DNA of 64,000 bases from Costus lasius. Taxonomy: Eukaryota > Streptophyta > Magnoliopsida > Zingiberales > Costaceae. The stretch covers positions 86,413,461-86,477,460 of the forward strand of contig CM050447.1 in the NCBI GenBank assembly GCA_027563935.2, written 5' to 3'. Within the stretch, counting starts at the first letter, position 1. Each line of letters opens with the position of its first letter. The translations under genes were made by a program, and so were the position numbers. Positions 45,147 through 57,060 of this stretch are shown here, piece after piece. The notes under the pieces were generated by a model, which saw nothing but the letters and a program-made list of their open reading frames with translations, had not been told where the DNA came from and searched no databases.

Positions 45147-47936
45147 CTAATGGTTGAGAAATCTCAAACCCATATTATTACAGTGCTTCACATGCTTCTG
45201 CTACGCCAGAGGCTTAGTAAGCGGGTCTGCCAGATTGTCATCTGTATGAACCTTGCAGACTTTGATCTCGCCACGATCAATGATCTCCCGGATCAAATGA
45301 AACCGTCTCTTTATGTGCTTGGACTTCTGGTGCGACCGTGGTTCCTTTGCTTGTGCGATTGCTCCAGTGTTATAACAGAAGATAACCAAAGGATCTGCAC
45401 TCGAAGGAACAACACCAAGTTCTCTCACGAACTTACGAATCCAAACTGCCTCCTTAGATGCTTCCGAGGCTGCAACATACTCGGCTTCTGTTGTGGAATC
45501 AGCAACAGTTGACTGTTTGAAACTCTTCCACACCACCGCTCCTCCATTCAAGCTGAAAACATAGCCTGATTGTGATCGGAAATCATCCTGGTCTGACTGG
45601 AACGAAGCGTCAGTATATCCTTCAATACTGAGTTCTTCCTGACCACCATATATCAAGAACATATCTTTGGTCCTCCGCAGATATTTTAAGATGTTCTTGA
45701 CTGCAATCTAGTGCGCCATACCTGGATTACCTTGGAATCGACTGGTCACGCTTAACCCGTAAGCGACGTCTGGGCGAGTACACAACATCGCATACATAAT
45801 GGACCCAATAGTCGAAGCATAAGGCGTATTGTCCATTTCATCTTTCTCAGTCTGTGTTTGTGGACACTGACTCTTTGAAAGATTCAGACCATGTCTGACT
45901 GGAAGATACCCTCTTTTAGAATTCTCTAAATGGAATCTCTCCAGGACTTTATCGATGTAAGTACTCTGGCACAGCCCGAGAAGCCTCTTAGATCTATCTC
46001 TGTAGATCTTCACACCTAGTACATAGGCTGCTTCTCCTAGATCTTTCATCTGGAAACATTTCCTTAACCATGCCTTTACGGCATGCATTTCAGGAATGTC
46101 ATTTCCAATGATCAAGATATCATCGACGTAGAGGACTAAGAAAGTAATCACGCTCCCACTAAACCTCTTATATACACACGGGTCATCCTCGTTCTTGATA
46201 AAACCAAATTCACTGACTGATTCATCAAAACGAATATTCCAGCTTCTCGATGCTTGTTTCAGTCCATAAATGGACTTCTTTAACTTGCATATTTTATGAC
46301 GATCTGATGGATTAGTGAAACCTTCAGGTTGTGTCATATACACATCCTCTTCCAGATTTCCATTAAGGAAAGCTGTTTTCACATCCATTTGCCAGATCTC
46401 ATAATCGTAATATGCTGCTATCGCGAAAAGAATCCGAATAGACTTAAACATGGCTACAGGTGAGAAAGTTTCATCATAATCTATCCCGTAGATTTGTTTG
46501 AAACCTTTCGCAACTAGCCTGCCTTTATAGGTAACCACGTTACCATCCATGTCAATCTTCTTCTTGAAGATCCATTTACAGCCTATAGGGATTACTCCCG
46601 GAGGCGGATCAACCAAATCCCAGACTTGGTTATCTGACATGGAGTCCATCTCGGCTCGCATAGCTTCAAGCCATCTCGCTGAATCCGGTCCACTGACCGC
46701 ATCCGCATAAGTGAGGGGTTCATCATTATCAATGATGTAGACTCCGTCATAGCACTTAGGCTGTCGACGGATCCTTCCCGATCTTCGCGGTTCCCGTGAT
46801 ATCTGAGCCTCAGGTTGTTCAATAACCTGTTCTACCGGCTCAGGCTCATCCAACTGTGCTTGATCACTTTGTCCTTCCTCTGGATTCTCATCCAGCTTTA
46901 TTTCTCTCCCACTTGCCTCTTGCAGAAGAAACTCCTTCTCAAGAAATATGGCCGTCCGAGCAACAAATACCTTGTTCTCTTTGGGATCGTAGAAATAATA
47001 ACCCTTAGTTTCCTTAGGGTAACCGACAAAGATACATTTGTCAGATCTGCTCTCTAGTTTCCCAGAGGCGAGCTTTTTGACATAAGCCTCGCAGCCCCAG
47101 ATCCTGATAAATGTCAAGCTAGGCTGTTTCCCATACCATAATTCATATGGGGTCTTTGAAACTGCCTTGGATGGCACTCGGTTTAGTACCTTTGCAGCTG
47201 TTTCCAGTGCAAATCCCCAAAAGGAGTAAGGTAGAGTAGCCTGACTCATCATAGAACGAACCATATCAAGTAACGTTCTATTTCTCCTCTCGGACACACC
47301 ATTCCATTGCGGTGTTCCTGGCGGAGTGAGCTGTGAGATAATCCCACACTCCTTCAGATAGTCAGTAAACGCATGACTCAAGTATTCTCCACCTCGATCA
47401 GAATGAAGTGTCTTGATATTTCGGCCTAGCTGATTTTGTACTTCATTCTTGAACTCTTTGAACTTGTCAAAAGATTCACTTTTATGTCTCATAAGATAGA
47501 CATACCCATATCTACTGAAATCATCAGTAAAGGTAATGAAGTACTGATAGCCACCTCTAGCATGTTTACTAAATGGCCCACACACATCACTGTGTATAAG
47601 GTCAAGTAAACCTGAAGCCCTTTGACCTTTGTTAGGAAAAGGTGACTTCGTCATTTTACCCATTAAACAAGCCTTGCATGTATCAATCTCCTCATAGGAG
47701 AATGATCCCAGCAGTCCATGATCATGCAACCGCTTAATGCGTTTCTTGTTAATATGGCCTAAACGACTATGCCATAACAAGGTGCTGTCATCAGCATGCT
47801 TGGCTTTCTTAATATCAATATTTTGTATAGAACATTCCATGTCTAACATGAATAACCCATTGTTAATTGAACCAGTTGCATAAACAATATTATCATGAGA
47901 AAGAACACACTTTGAAATATTGCATTCAAAGGAAAA
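45147..47936 (-). pseudogene. copia E pol part: integrase, RT, RNase H with two stops
   Basis: The C-terminal portion of E's polyprotein left of the F insertion. Open from 47936 through the integrase zinc region and D,D,E core, RT (FLNG, LVLYVDD) to TAG at 45708-45710, where F has Trp1107. Then RNase H (GYTDAS, STTEAEYVAASE, CYNTGAIA) runs to TAG at 45201-45203, where F has Gln1276. The normal end would be 45147-45149. RNase H also has Tyr in place of the catalytic Asp of the CDN motif. Both stops are explained by C-to-T change at CAG sites on one strand or the other. Confidence 0.92.
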
Positions 47937-49638
47937 TGAAAGTACCCCTTAAGATTAAGGGGGGTCCCCTTCTAGGGGGAGCAAAAACCCTAGTCATGTG
48001 GCGCATAAAACTTTGCAGCGGAATAAAGGGTTTGAAAGAATCTATTGCATGATATATGATCAACTTAAGTAAACTTGAATTCATACCATAGCCATTTGCG
48101 TTGGATGAAGACTTGGAAGGAAAGGCGCAAGCGAGCCTTCTCCTAAGGTGACGCACACAATTGGTGTCGCCTACTTTTCTTGGTGCTCCTTGTGCTAGCA
48201 AGGTTCCAAGAAGCCTTTGTCGAATGGAAAGGGAAAGGAAAAAGATCGTCTTGCTTGAGTTTCCTTTTTTCTCGTCCTCCTCTTCTCTAGCCGAGAGGTT
48301 GTCACGTCTAAGCCAAGCGTTGGCGACGAACAAAGAGAGGGGGAAGCGTGAAGTGTGGCAATCGTGAGTCATGGCCACGATTAGTAGAAGTGCTATCCAA
48401 AAATAGCATCCACTTCTCAACATGCGCTCTTGGGTTTACCCAATCGCTAATGCCACATCACTTGAACCATACGCTCAACCAATGAGCGGGTTCACTTCGG
48501 TTTGGTCCAAGACCAATTAAACCAAGCAATATGGTCTAGATCTTAAATAAACCCTAAGGCTTCAGATCTAACCGTCAATCTCTTCGATGCCCCTGATCTG
48601 ACCGATCTGGCATCTAATCTCTCGATCGAAGCTTACCGATCTAAAGCCCTAATCAATCAAACATGATCAGACTAGATCTCACTCACAATCAGAGATTAAA
48701 TCCCTTTAAACTGAACCTAAACAATTCAGTCCACACGAACTGACTTAAGTAAGCCATATCATCAAATTGTGCGACCCTGAGGGTTTCCTTTAAATGTCGG
48801 TAACGATAATTCTCATTATCACGATCAGTGAGGGGTATCTAGCAACACATCACTGTCTCCCGATATAGAGGAAAGAGTCTTCCAAGACTACACCCAAAAC
48901 ATAGCACAAGTGTGAATCAATTCACAAGGCATGCATATTTCCTTTGCCACTGGATGTTCTTATTGGACAAGCCTGTCAAGCTCGTAACTCCAATATGATG
49001 AGCATGATTAGATCAGATGAACACTGTCACCTGGGTATGGCCATACTCTTTTCTCAATCATCTCATCCAGGGGGCCCCTTTAGAACATCACACTCCTTAA
49101 ACAAGGAGACGGCAATCCTATGTCTATCATTAGTGCCCTAACCTGACTCAAGCTCATCATCCAAGATAGTCTATAATCATTATGTTTCAAATGATATTGA
49201 ACTACCTCAAAACAATGACAATTATCATTTAGAAACACAAGTGATCTCAAGTCAGAGGAAATGTGCCACTTGTCTTAATCAAGGAATATTCACATTGTGA
49301 CAAACAATTGAACATCCTAGTAGGGTCTGTCCAGTACATCCCATGTACCCATGAGTCTACATCTTATTCCATGCTCGAAGCATCCTATAAGATTAGAACA
49401 CATATTAGTCTTAACCATATCAAGGCTGTCTCATGTTCACCAAGATATATCGACTAAGGACATAATAGCATGTCAGCCCAGCTGAATAGCTTTGAGACAT
49501 TATTCAGAAGAACATATATTGCAGTAGACAATGTAGCTAACTGAATAACAACCATGCCTTTAAACATAACAGTTTATTACATGATACTGATACATTCCCA
49601 TAGGCCTCAAACATTAGCCTTAAGGGCATACCCCAACA
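47937..49638 (-). repeat. 3' LTR of copia F
   Basis: 1702 bp. The hairpin at 48805-48820 reads GATAAT-GAGA-ATTATC on the transcript strand. The TATA-like box of relatives is changed to TTTAAAGG (near 49557-49564). Frames of 60-165 codons inside are LTR noise: they recur in the other LTR because it is a copy. Confidence 0.95.
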
Positions 49639-49650
49639 ATCTCCCACTTG
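49639..49650 (-). promoter_or_regulatory. polypurine tract of copia F
   Basis: CAAGTGGGAGAT on the minus strand, abutting the 3' LTR, nine bases beyond the gag-pol stop. Confidence 0.88.
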
Positions 49651-49658
49651 CACTTAAT

Positions 49659-52600
49659 CTAATGGTTGAGAAATCTCAAACCCATATTATTACAGTGCTT
49701 CTCATGCTTCTGCTGCGCCAGAGGCTTGGTAAGCGGGTCTGCCAGATTGTCATCTGTATGAACCTTGCAGATTTTGATCTCGCCACGATCTATGATCTCC
49801 CTGATCAAATGAAACCGTCTCTGTATGTGCTTGGACTTCTGGTGCGACCGTGGTTCCTTTGCTTGTGCGATTGCTCCAGTGTTATCACAGAAGATAACCA
49901 AAGGATCTGCACTCGAAGGAACGACACCAAGTTCTCTCACGAACTTACGAATCCACACTGCCTCCTTGGATGCTTCCGAGGCTGCAACATACTCGGCTTC
50001 TGTTGTGGAATCAGCAACAGTTGACTGTTTGAAACTCTTCCACACCACTGCACCTCCATTCAAGCTAAAAACATAGCCTGATTGCGATCGGAAATCATCC
50101 TGGTCAGACTGGAACGAAGCGTCAGTATATCCTTCAATACTGAGTTCTTCCTGACCACCATATATCAAGAACATATCTTTGGTCCTCCGCAGATATTTTA
50201 AAATGTTCTTGACTGCAATCCAGTGCGCCATACCTGGATTACTCTGGTAACGACTGGTCACGCTTAACCCGTAAGCGACGTCTGGGCGAGTACACAACAT
50301 CGCATACATAATGGATCCAATAGCCGAAGCATAAGGCGTATTGTCCATTTCATCTTTCTCAGTCTGTGTTTGTGGACACTGACTCTTCGAAAGATTCAGA
50401 CCATGTCTGACTGGAAGATATCCTTTCTTAGAATTCTCTAAGTGAAATCTCTCCAGGACCTTTTCGATGTAAGTACTCTGGCACAGCCCGAGAAGCCTCT
50501 TAGATCTATCCCGGTAGATCTTCACACCTAACACATAGGCTGCTTCTCCTAAATCTTTCATCTGGAAACATTTCCTCAGCCATGCCTTAACAGCATGCAT
50601 TTCAGGAATGTCATTTCCAATGATCAAGATGTCATCGACGTAGAGGACTAGAAAAGTAATCACGCTCCCACTAAACCTCTTATATACGCACGGGTCATCC
50701 TCGTTCTTGATGAAACCAAATTCAGTAACTGATTCATCAAAACGAATATTCCAGCTTCTGGATGCTTGTTTAAGTCCATAAATAGACTTCTTTAACTTGC
50801 ATATCTTATGACGATCTGCTGGATTAGTGAAACCTTCTGGTTGTGTCATATACACATCCTCATCCAGATTTCCATTCAGGAAAGCTGTTTTCACATCCAT
50901 CTGCCAGATCTCATAATCATAATATGCAGCTATCGCGAAAAGAATCCGAATAGACTTAAACATGGCTACAGGTGAGAAAGTTTCATCATAATCTATCCCG
51001 TAGATTTGTTTGAAACCTTTCGCAACTAGCCTGCCTTTATAGGTAATTACGTTACCATCCATGTCAATCTTCTTCTTGAAGATCCATTTACAGCCTATAG
51101 GGATAACTCCCGGAGGCGGATCAACCAAATCCCAAACTTGGTTATCTGACATGGAGTCCATCTCGGCGCGCATAGCTTCAAGCCATCTCGCTGATTCCGG
51201 TCCACTGACCGCATCCGCATAAGTAAGGGGTTCATCATTATCAATGATGTAGACTCCGTCATAGCGCTCAGGCTGTCGACGGATCCTACCCGATCTTCGC
51301 GGTTCCCGTGATATCTGAGCCTCAGGTTGTTCAATAACCTGTTCTACCGGCTCAGGCTCATCCAACTGTGCTTGGTCACTTTGTCCTTCTTCTGGATTCT
51401 CATCCAGTTTTATTTCTCTCCCACTGGCCTCTTGCAGAAGAAACTCCTTCTCAAGAAATATGGCCGTCCGAGCAACAAAAACCTTGTTCTCTTTGGGGTC
51501 GTAGAAATAATAACCCTTAGTTTCCTTAGGGTAACCGACAAAGATACATTTGTCAGATCTGCTCTCTAGTTTCCCAGAGGCGAGCTTTTTGACATAAGCC
51601 TCGCAGCCCCAGATCCTGATAAATGTCAAGCTTGGCTGTTTCCCATACCATAACTCATATGGCGTCTTTGAAACTGCCTTGGATGGCACTCGGTTTAGTA
51701 CCTTTGCAGCTGTTTCCAGTGCAAAACCCCAAAAGGAGTAGGGTAGAGTAGCCTGACTCATCATAGAACGAACCATATCAAGTAGCGTTCTATTTCTCCT
51801 TTCGGACACACCATTCCATTGCGGTGTTCCTGGTGGAGTGAGCTGTGAGATAATCCCACACTCCTTTAGATAGTCAGTGAATGCATGACTTAGGTATTCA
51901 CCACCTCGATCTGAGCGAAGTGCCTTGATATTTCGGCCTAGCTGATTCTGTACTTCATTTTTGAACTCTTTGAACTTGTCAAAAGATTCACTCTTATGTC
52001 TCATCAGATAGACATACCCATATCTACTGAAATCATCAGTAAAGGTAATGAAGTATTGATAGCCACCTCTGGCATGTTTACTAAAAGGCCCACACACATC
52101 ACTGTGTATAAGGTCAAGTAAACCTGAAGCCCTTTGACCTTTGTGAGGAAAAGGTGACTTCGTCATTTTGCCCATCAAACAAGCTTTGCATGTATCAATC
52201 TCCTTGTAGGAGAATGATCCCAGCAGCCCATTATCATGCAACCGCTTAATGCGTTTCTCGTTAATGTGGCCCAAACGACTATGCCATAGCAAGGTGCTGT
52301 CATCAGCATACTTGGCTTTCTTAATATCAATTTGCTGTATCGAACATTCCATGTCCAACATGTATAACCCATTGTTAATTGAACCAGTTGCATAAACAAT
52401 ATTATCAAAAGATAAAATACACTTTGAAATATTGCATTCAAAGGAAAATCCCTTCCTGACAAGAGCAGGAATGGAGATAATATTTTTAGTTATACTGGGA
52501 ACAAAATAACAACTGTTTAGTTCCAATACAAGTCCAGATGGTAAAGAAATAAAGTAGTCTCCTACAGCAACAGCAGCAACCTGTGCCCCGTTTCCAACGC

Positions 52601-53540
52601 GTAGGTCCACCTCATGCTGTCCCACCTGCCTTCTTCTCTTGAGTTCCTGTACATTTGAACAAATGTGAACTCCACATGCAGTGTCCAACACCCATGATAT
52701 AGAAGAAGAAAACATGACTTCAGTCACGAATATACCTGAGCCAGAAGCAAAGCTTCCCCTCTTATCTCCTTGGAGCGCTTTACAGTCCTTTTTCCAGTGA
52801 CCCAGCTGGCCACAGTGGAAACACCTGTATTCCTTGGACCGCTTCACCTTCTGCTTCAGAGCCTTGCTGTAATTCTTGACCGGGGCCTTGCCCTTCTTCC
52901 CCTTCTTCTTGTTCCTGGAAGGAACCATCAAGACAGAGGTTGAAGGCTTACCCTTCAGAGTCTCCTCAGTGGTCAAGAGCATATTCAGCAGCTCTGCCGG
53001 AGTACAATCGATTTTGTTCATATTAAAATTAATAATGAACGCGTCGAATGAAGGCGGGAGAGACTGTAGAATAATGTCCACAGCAAGCTCCTGGTTGATG
53101 GTATGCCCCAGTTTCTCTAGAGCCTCCTTGTGCCCAATCATCTTGAGCACGTGAGCTCCCACTGGGCTCCCTTCAGCCAGTTTGCTCTGAAAGAAGAGCT
53201 TTGTCAAATTATAGCGTTCAGTCCTCGCCTGTGCAGCATACAGCATCTTGAGGTTTGCTATCATGTCTATAGCAGACATATCCTCATGCTGACGCTGCAG
53301 CGGTGGCGTCATAGACGCTAGCATCAGGCAAGCGACATCAATGCTATCATTGACGTGCTTTTCATAGGCTTCCCGAACCGCCCTCGCGGCGTTCGGAGCG
53401 GGCTGCGGCGGTATCGCCGTCTCGAGGACATACAGTTTCCTCTCTGCCTTAAGAACGATCTTAAGGTGTCCAAACCAGTCAGAGAAGTTCGGCCCAGCAA
53501 ACTTCTCCCTTTCCAGTAGGGATCGCACATTGAAGTTCAT
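49659..53540 (-). CDS. copia F gag-pol polyprotein, intact (1293 aa)
   Basis: A single open frame encodes everything for the Ty1/copia cycle in cytoplasmic particles and nuclear integration. Gag spans about 1-235, with a basic K-rich stretch at 209-236. Zinc knuckle: C240, C243, H248, C253. Protease: Asp286 in WVLDTA. Integrase zinc ligands: H420, H425, C451, C454; catalytic Asp481, Asp544, Glu580. A basic RRSGRIRR patch lies at 748-755. RT has Asp882 in QMDVKTAFLNG and YVDD at 967-970. RNase H has Asp1140, Glu1183 and Asp1219. Order PR-IN-RT-RH defines copia. The start ATG is the first in-frame Met after the leader and aligns with A. Gag and Pol share one frame, so their ratio must be set after translation or by splicing. 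Best hits should be plant TNT1-like elements; clade (Tork-like?) not settled. Confidence 0.96.
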   Translation of the reverse strand: MNFNVRSLLEREKFAGPNFSDWFGHLKIVLKAERKLYVLETAIPPQPAPNAARAVREAYEKHVNDSIDVACLMLASMTPPLQRQHEDMSAIDMIANLKMLYAAQARTERYNLTKLFFQSKLAEGSPVGAHVLKMIGHKEALEKLGHTINQELAVDIILQSLPPSFDAFIINFNMNKIDCTPAELLNMLLTTEETLKGKPSTSVLMVPSRNKKKGKKGKAPVKNYSKALKQKVKRSKEYRCFHCGQLGHWKKDCKALQGDKRGSFASGSGIFVTEVMFSSSISWVLDTACGVHICSNVQELKRRRQVGQHEVDLRVGNGAQVAAVAVGDYFISLPSGLVLELNSCYFVPSITKNIISIPALVRKGFSFECNISKCILSFDNIVYATGSINNGLYMLDMECSIQQIDIKKAKYADDSTLLWHSRLGHINEKRIKRLHDNGLLGSFSYKEIDTCKACLMGKMTKSPFPHKGQRASGLLDLIHSDVCGPFSKHARGGYQYFITFTDDFSRYGYVYLMRHKSESFDKFKEFKNEVQNQLGRNIKALRSDRGGEYLSHAFTDYLKECGIISQLTPPGTPQWNGVSERRNRTLLDMVRSMMSQATLPYSFWGFALETAAKVLNRVPSKAVSKTPYELWYGKQPSLTFIRIWGCEAYVKKLASGKLESRSDKCIFVGYPKETKGYYFYDPKENKVFVARTAIFLEKEFLLQEASGREIKLDENPEEGQSDQAQLDEPEPVEQVIEQPEAQISREPRRSGRIRRQPERYDGVYIIDNDEPLTYADAVSGPESARWLEAMRAEMDSMSDNQVWDLVDPPPGVIPIGCKWIFKKKIDMDGNVITYKGRLVAKGFKQIYGIDYDETFSPVAMFKSIRILFAIAAYYDYEIWQMDVKTAFLNGNLDEDVYMTQPEGFTNPADRHKICKLKKSIYGLKQASRSWNIRFDESVTEFGFIKNEDDPCVYKRFSGSVITFLVLYVDDILIIGNDIPEMHAVKAWLRKCFQMKDLGEAAYVLGVKIYRDRSKRLLGLCQSTYIEKVLERFHLENSKKGYLPVRHGLNLSKSQCPQTQTEKDEMDNTPYASAIGSIMYAMLCTRPDVAYGLSVTSRYQSNPGMAHWIAVKNILKYLRRTKDMFLIYGGQEELSIEGYTDASFQSDQDDFRSQSGYVFSLNGGAVVWKSFKQSTVADSTTEAEYVAASEASKEAVWIRKFVRELGVVPSSADPLVIFCDNTGAIAQAKEPRSHQKSKHIQRRFHLIREIIDRGEIKICKVHTDDNLADPLTKPLAQQKHEKHCNNMGLRFLNH

Positions 53541-55344
53541 GGTGTTCGTTGCTGCAGGTATCTACAACAATGCAAGAACAGCAAGGTCAGTATCAATGTA
53601 TAAGAATCAATCAGGACTTAAGAAAGATTCTTTTTCTCACTATTTTATCAGGCGTGAAAAATCCAGCAAAACAGCCCGAAAGAGTAATACTCTTTTAGTG
53701 AGATGGGATCCAGATTTCATACTTGGTCTCCGCGTCCCGCTCAGGCGAGATAAGATGCACAGAGAGTACAAGCACTAGTTTCTGGTAGGCAGTCCCTGCC
53801 GATCGCCAACCCGTGCGATTCCCCTTCATCTGGGCAGTCCAGCAGACTGTGCCAACTGAGTTGGTACAACACAATCTCTGACCCCACAGATGGCTGCCTC
53901 CATGTGCTACCATATGCTCCACATATGTAGCCAACACGGTCAAGCTGACCCGACCTACTCCCTGGACCACCGTGTGCTATGCTGAGCAACGAGAAGGGAT
54001 AAATCCCTACTCTGTAACACACAGATGTAATCCCACACCCTCTGAAGATAGATGGACGTGCCCACTGAGTGGGTACAACACGGCTCCAACGATAATCAGA
54101 ACAGTGAGGTTTCGCGTCAGAAGGCTTACGAGCTTGATATTAAAGCGTTGGATTTTAACGGTCCTTTTTATCTTCATGCCTATCATGCAATTCCTATGGT
54201 GATAGCAGAAGATAATTTAATCATGCAATTCTAATATTCATCAATAAAAGAAAGCATGAATCTTATGTGGTAAAAGCCCATAGCCCTAGTGAGATCTTAA
54301 CCTAACTTAAGTCTTCACTTGCTCTTCATGGGTCTTTAGCTGCTCATCTGGCCCAAACCTGGGCCCAAGCGCCATCTGCAGCTCAGGTGCGCCTACCAGG
54401 GAAAATGCGCCTGGTCCCAGAGTCGAACCCTGGACCTCCCACCTGGTCAAGCCACTGCTGCATGCGCCTCTGCCAAGTGTGCTTTGTGCTCTTGTCTAAT
54501 TAAATTACAAATTTAACTATCTAGACAAGAGTGACACGCAGGTCACTTACATTTATAAATTAATTAAACAGTGATTCGCAGATCACAAAATAAAATTAAT
54601 TTACAATCAATATTCCCAGGCACGCAGGCCCCAGCACAGCACACAAATAATATGAGCAGCCCACATAAGACTAAATAAACAAGCAAATGCATCATTCAAT
54701 AACCATGTGATCCATCAAAAAAATTAAAATTTTTGAAAACCCCATAGGATCAATTTTAATTTTCCTTATTTGCCCTACAACCTTACAACGGTCCATTACT
54801 AGGGATCCACTCATCCAACCTAGTCAGATCCACTGCCCTTGCATGCACCAAGTCCTAACTGACTTGCGTCGACCATAAGGTCAACTATGCATGCGCCAGG
54901 GCTGAACATCCACACTGAGGTCTGGCAAACGGGCGTGACCCCGGGCCTAACTCAGGTGCGTTCATAAGTTGTCTCAATCAGACATCGCTACACACCTGTC
55001 TGCAGTCGACCTATAGCCACCATAGGCTTGCGCCAAGGTGCTAACTGGTCGACCCATTCAGGCTGTCAGATAGTCTGATCAGACTGTTGGATCCAACCTA
55101 GGGGATGACTTCAACCCTAGTAACCCGTCTAAGGGTTTAAAGTATGGGCTTAGATCTATTTGGAGCGCGCATGTAATAAGGATTTTTAATAAAACCTAGA
55201 TGCGCCAACAAGCAAGATAACAAAAGCATGTTTCGGCATGAAACAATGTAACATGTAAATTCGCATGTTGTTAACTCTAGATCTATAGATTTAAAACATG
55301 GATCACACAACATGAAGCAATCATATAAGCAAGCATTAACGTTG
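53541..55344 (-). other. untranslated leader of copia F
   Basis: No gene. Hairpins CCAACTGAGTTGG (53852-53864) and CCCACTGAGTGGG (54061-54073) are each followed on the + strand by TACAACAC. The 12-bp palindrome GTCTGATCAGAC is at 55073-55084. Short + strand frames at 53530-54234 are not conserved in A and E. Confidence 0.75.
55073..55084. promoter_or_regulatory. self-complementary 12-mer in the leader of F
   Basis: GTCTGATCAGAC, unchanged at 5011-5022 (A) and 59692-59703 (E), about 260-430 nt from the primer site. Self-complementary loops of this kind seed RNA dimers in retroviruses; by analogy only. Confidence 0.4.
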
Positions 55345-55356
55345 GCTCTGATACCA
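55345..55356 (-). promoter_or_regulatory. primer binding site of copia F (tRNA-iMet)
   Basis: TGGTATCAGAGC on the minus strand, two bases from the LTR boundary. Confidence 0.93.
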
Positions 55357-55358
55357 AT

Positions 55359-57060
55359 TGAAAGTACCCCTTAAGATTAAGGGGGGTCCCCTTCTAGGGG
55401 GAGCAAAAACCCTAGTTATGTGGCGCATAAAACTTTGCAGCGGAATAAAGGGTTTGAAAGAATCTATTGCATGATATATGATCAACTTAAGTAAACTTGA
55501 ATTCATACCATAGCCATTTGCGTTGGATGAAGACTTGGAAGGAAAGGCGCAAGCGAGCCTTCTCCTAAGGTGACGCACACAATTGGTGTCGCCTACTTTT
55601 CTTGGTGCTCCTTGTGCTAGCAAGGTTCCAAGAAGCCTTTGTCGAATGGAAAGGGAAAGGAAAAAGATCGTCTTGCTTGAGTTTCCTTTTTTCTCGTCCT
55701 CCTCTTCTCTAGCCGAGAGGTTGTCACGTCTAAGCCAAGCGTTGGCGACGAACAAAGAGAGGGGGAAGCGTGAAGTGTGGCAATCGTGAGTCATGGCCAC
55801 GATTAGTAGAAGTGCTATCCAAAAATAGCATCCACTTCTCAACATGCGCTCTTGGGTTTACCCAATCGCTAATGCCACATCACTTGAACCATACGCTCAA
55901 CCAATGAGCGGGTTCACTTCGGTTTGGTCCAAGACCAATTAAACCAAGCAATATGGTCTAGATCTTAAATAAACCCTAAGGCTTCAGATCTAACCGTCAA
56001 TCTCTTCGATGCCCCTGATCTGACCGATCTGGCATCTAATCTCTCGATCGAAGCTTACCGATCTAAAGCCCTAATCAATCAAACATGATCAGACTAGATC
56101 TCACTCACAATCAGAGATTAAATCCCTTTAAACTGAACCTAAACAATTCAGTCCACACGAACTGACTTAAGTAAGCCATATCATCAAATTGTGCGACCCT
56201 GAGGGTTTCCTTTAAATGTCGGTAACGATAATTCTCATTATCACGATCAGTGAGGGGTATCTAGCAACACATCACTGTCTCCCGATATAGAGGAAAGAGT
56301 CTTCCAAGACTACACCCAAAACATAGCACAAGTGTGAATCAATTCACAAGGCATGCATATTTCCTTTGCCACTGGATGTTCTTATTGGACAAGCCTGTCA
56401 AGCTCGTAACTCCAATATGATGAGCATGATTAGATCAGATGAACACTGTCACCTGGGTATGGCCATACTCTTTTCTCAATCATCTCATCCAGGGGGCCCC
56501 TTTAGAACATCACACTCCTTAAACAAGGAGACGGCAATCCTATGTCTATCATTAGTGCCCTAACCTGACTCAAGCTCATCATCCAAGATAGTCTATAATC
56601 ATTATGTTTCAAATGATATTGAACTACCTCAAAACAATGACAATTATCATTTAGAAACACAAGTGATCTCAAGTCAGAGGAAATGTGCCACTTGTCTTAA
56701 TCAAGGAATATTCACATTGTGACAAACAATTGAACATCCTAGTAGGGTCTGTCCAGTACATCCCATGTACCCATGAGTCTACATCTTATTCCATGCTCGA
56801 AGCATCCTATAAGATTAGAACACATATTAGTCTTAACCATATCAAGGCTGTCTCATGTTCACCAAGATATATCGACTAAGGACATAATAGCATGTCAGCC
56901 CAGCTGAATAGCTTTGAGACATTATTCAGAAGAACATATATTGCAGCAGACAATGTAGCTAACTGAATAACAACCATGCCTTTAAACATAACAGTTTATT
57001 ACATGATACTGATACATTCCCATAGGCCTCAAACATTAGCCTTAAGGGCATACCCCAACA
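55359..57060 (-). repeat. 5' LTR of copia F
   Basis: 1702 bp. GNRA hairpin at 56227-56242. TTTAAAGG replaces the TATA-like TTTATAAAGG of relatives. Confidence 0.95.

Larger units (their letters stand above)
47937..57060 (-). mobile_element. Ty1/copia retrotransposon F, complete and intact, youngest in the window
   Basis: 9124 bp: 5' LTR 57060-55359, primer site 55356-55345, leader 55344-53541, gag-pol 53540-49659, polypurine tract 49650-49639, 3' LTR 49638-47937. TSD GAAAA at 47932-47936 and 57061-57065. Both LTRs are 1702 bp and I find two differences by eye (about 47994/55416 and 49524/56946). Inserted in the gag-protease region of E in the same orientation. All parts needed for retrotransposition are present. 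Confidence 0.97.

Noticed and set aside
47926..48423. 165-169 codon minus-strand frames in both F LTRs (also 55336-55845)
   Set aside because: They lie in LTR sequence and extend across the LTR boundary into unrelated DNA; the other family LTRs do not keep the frame.
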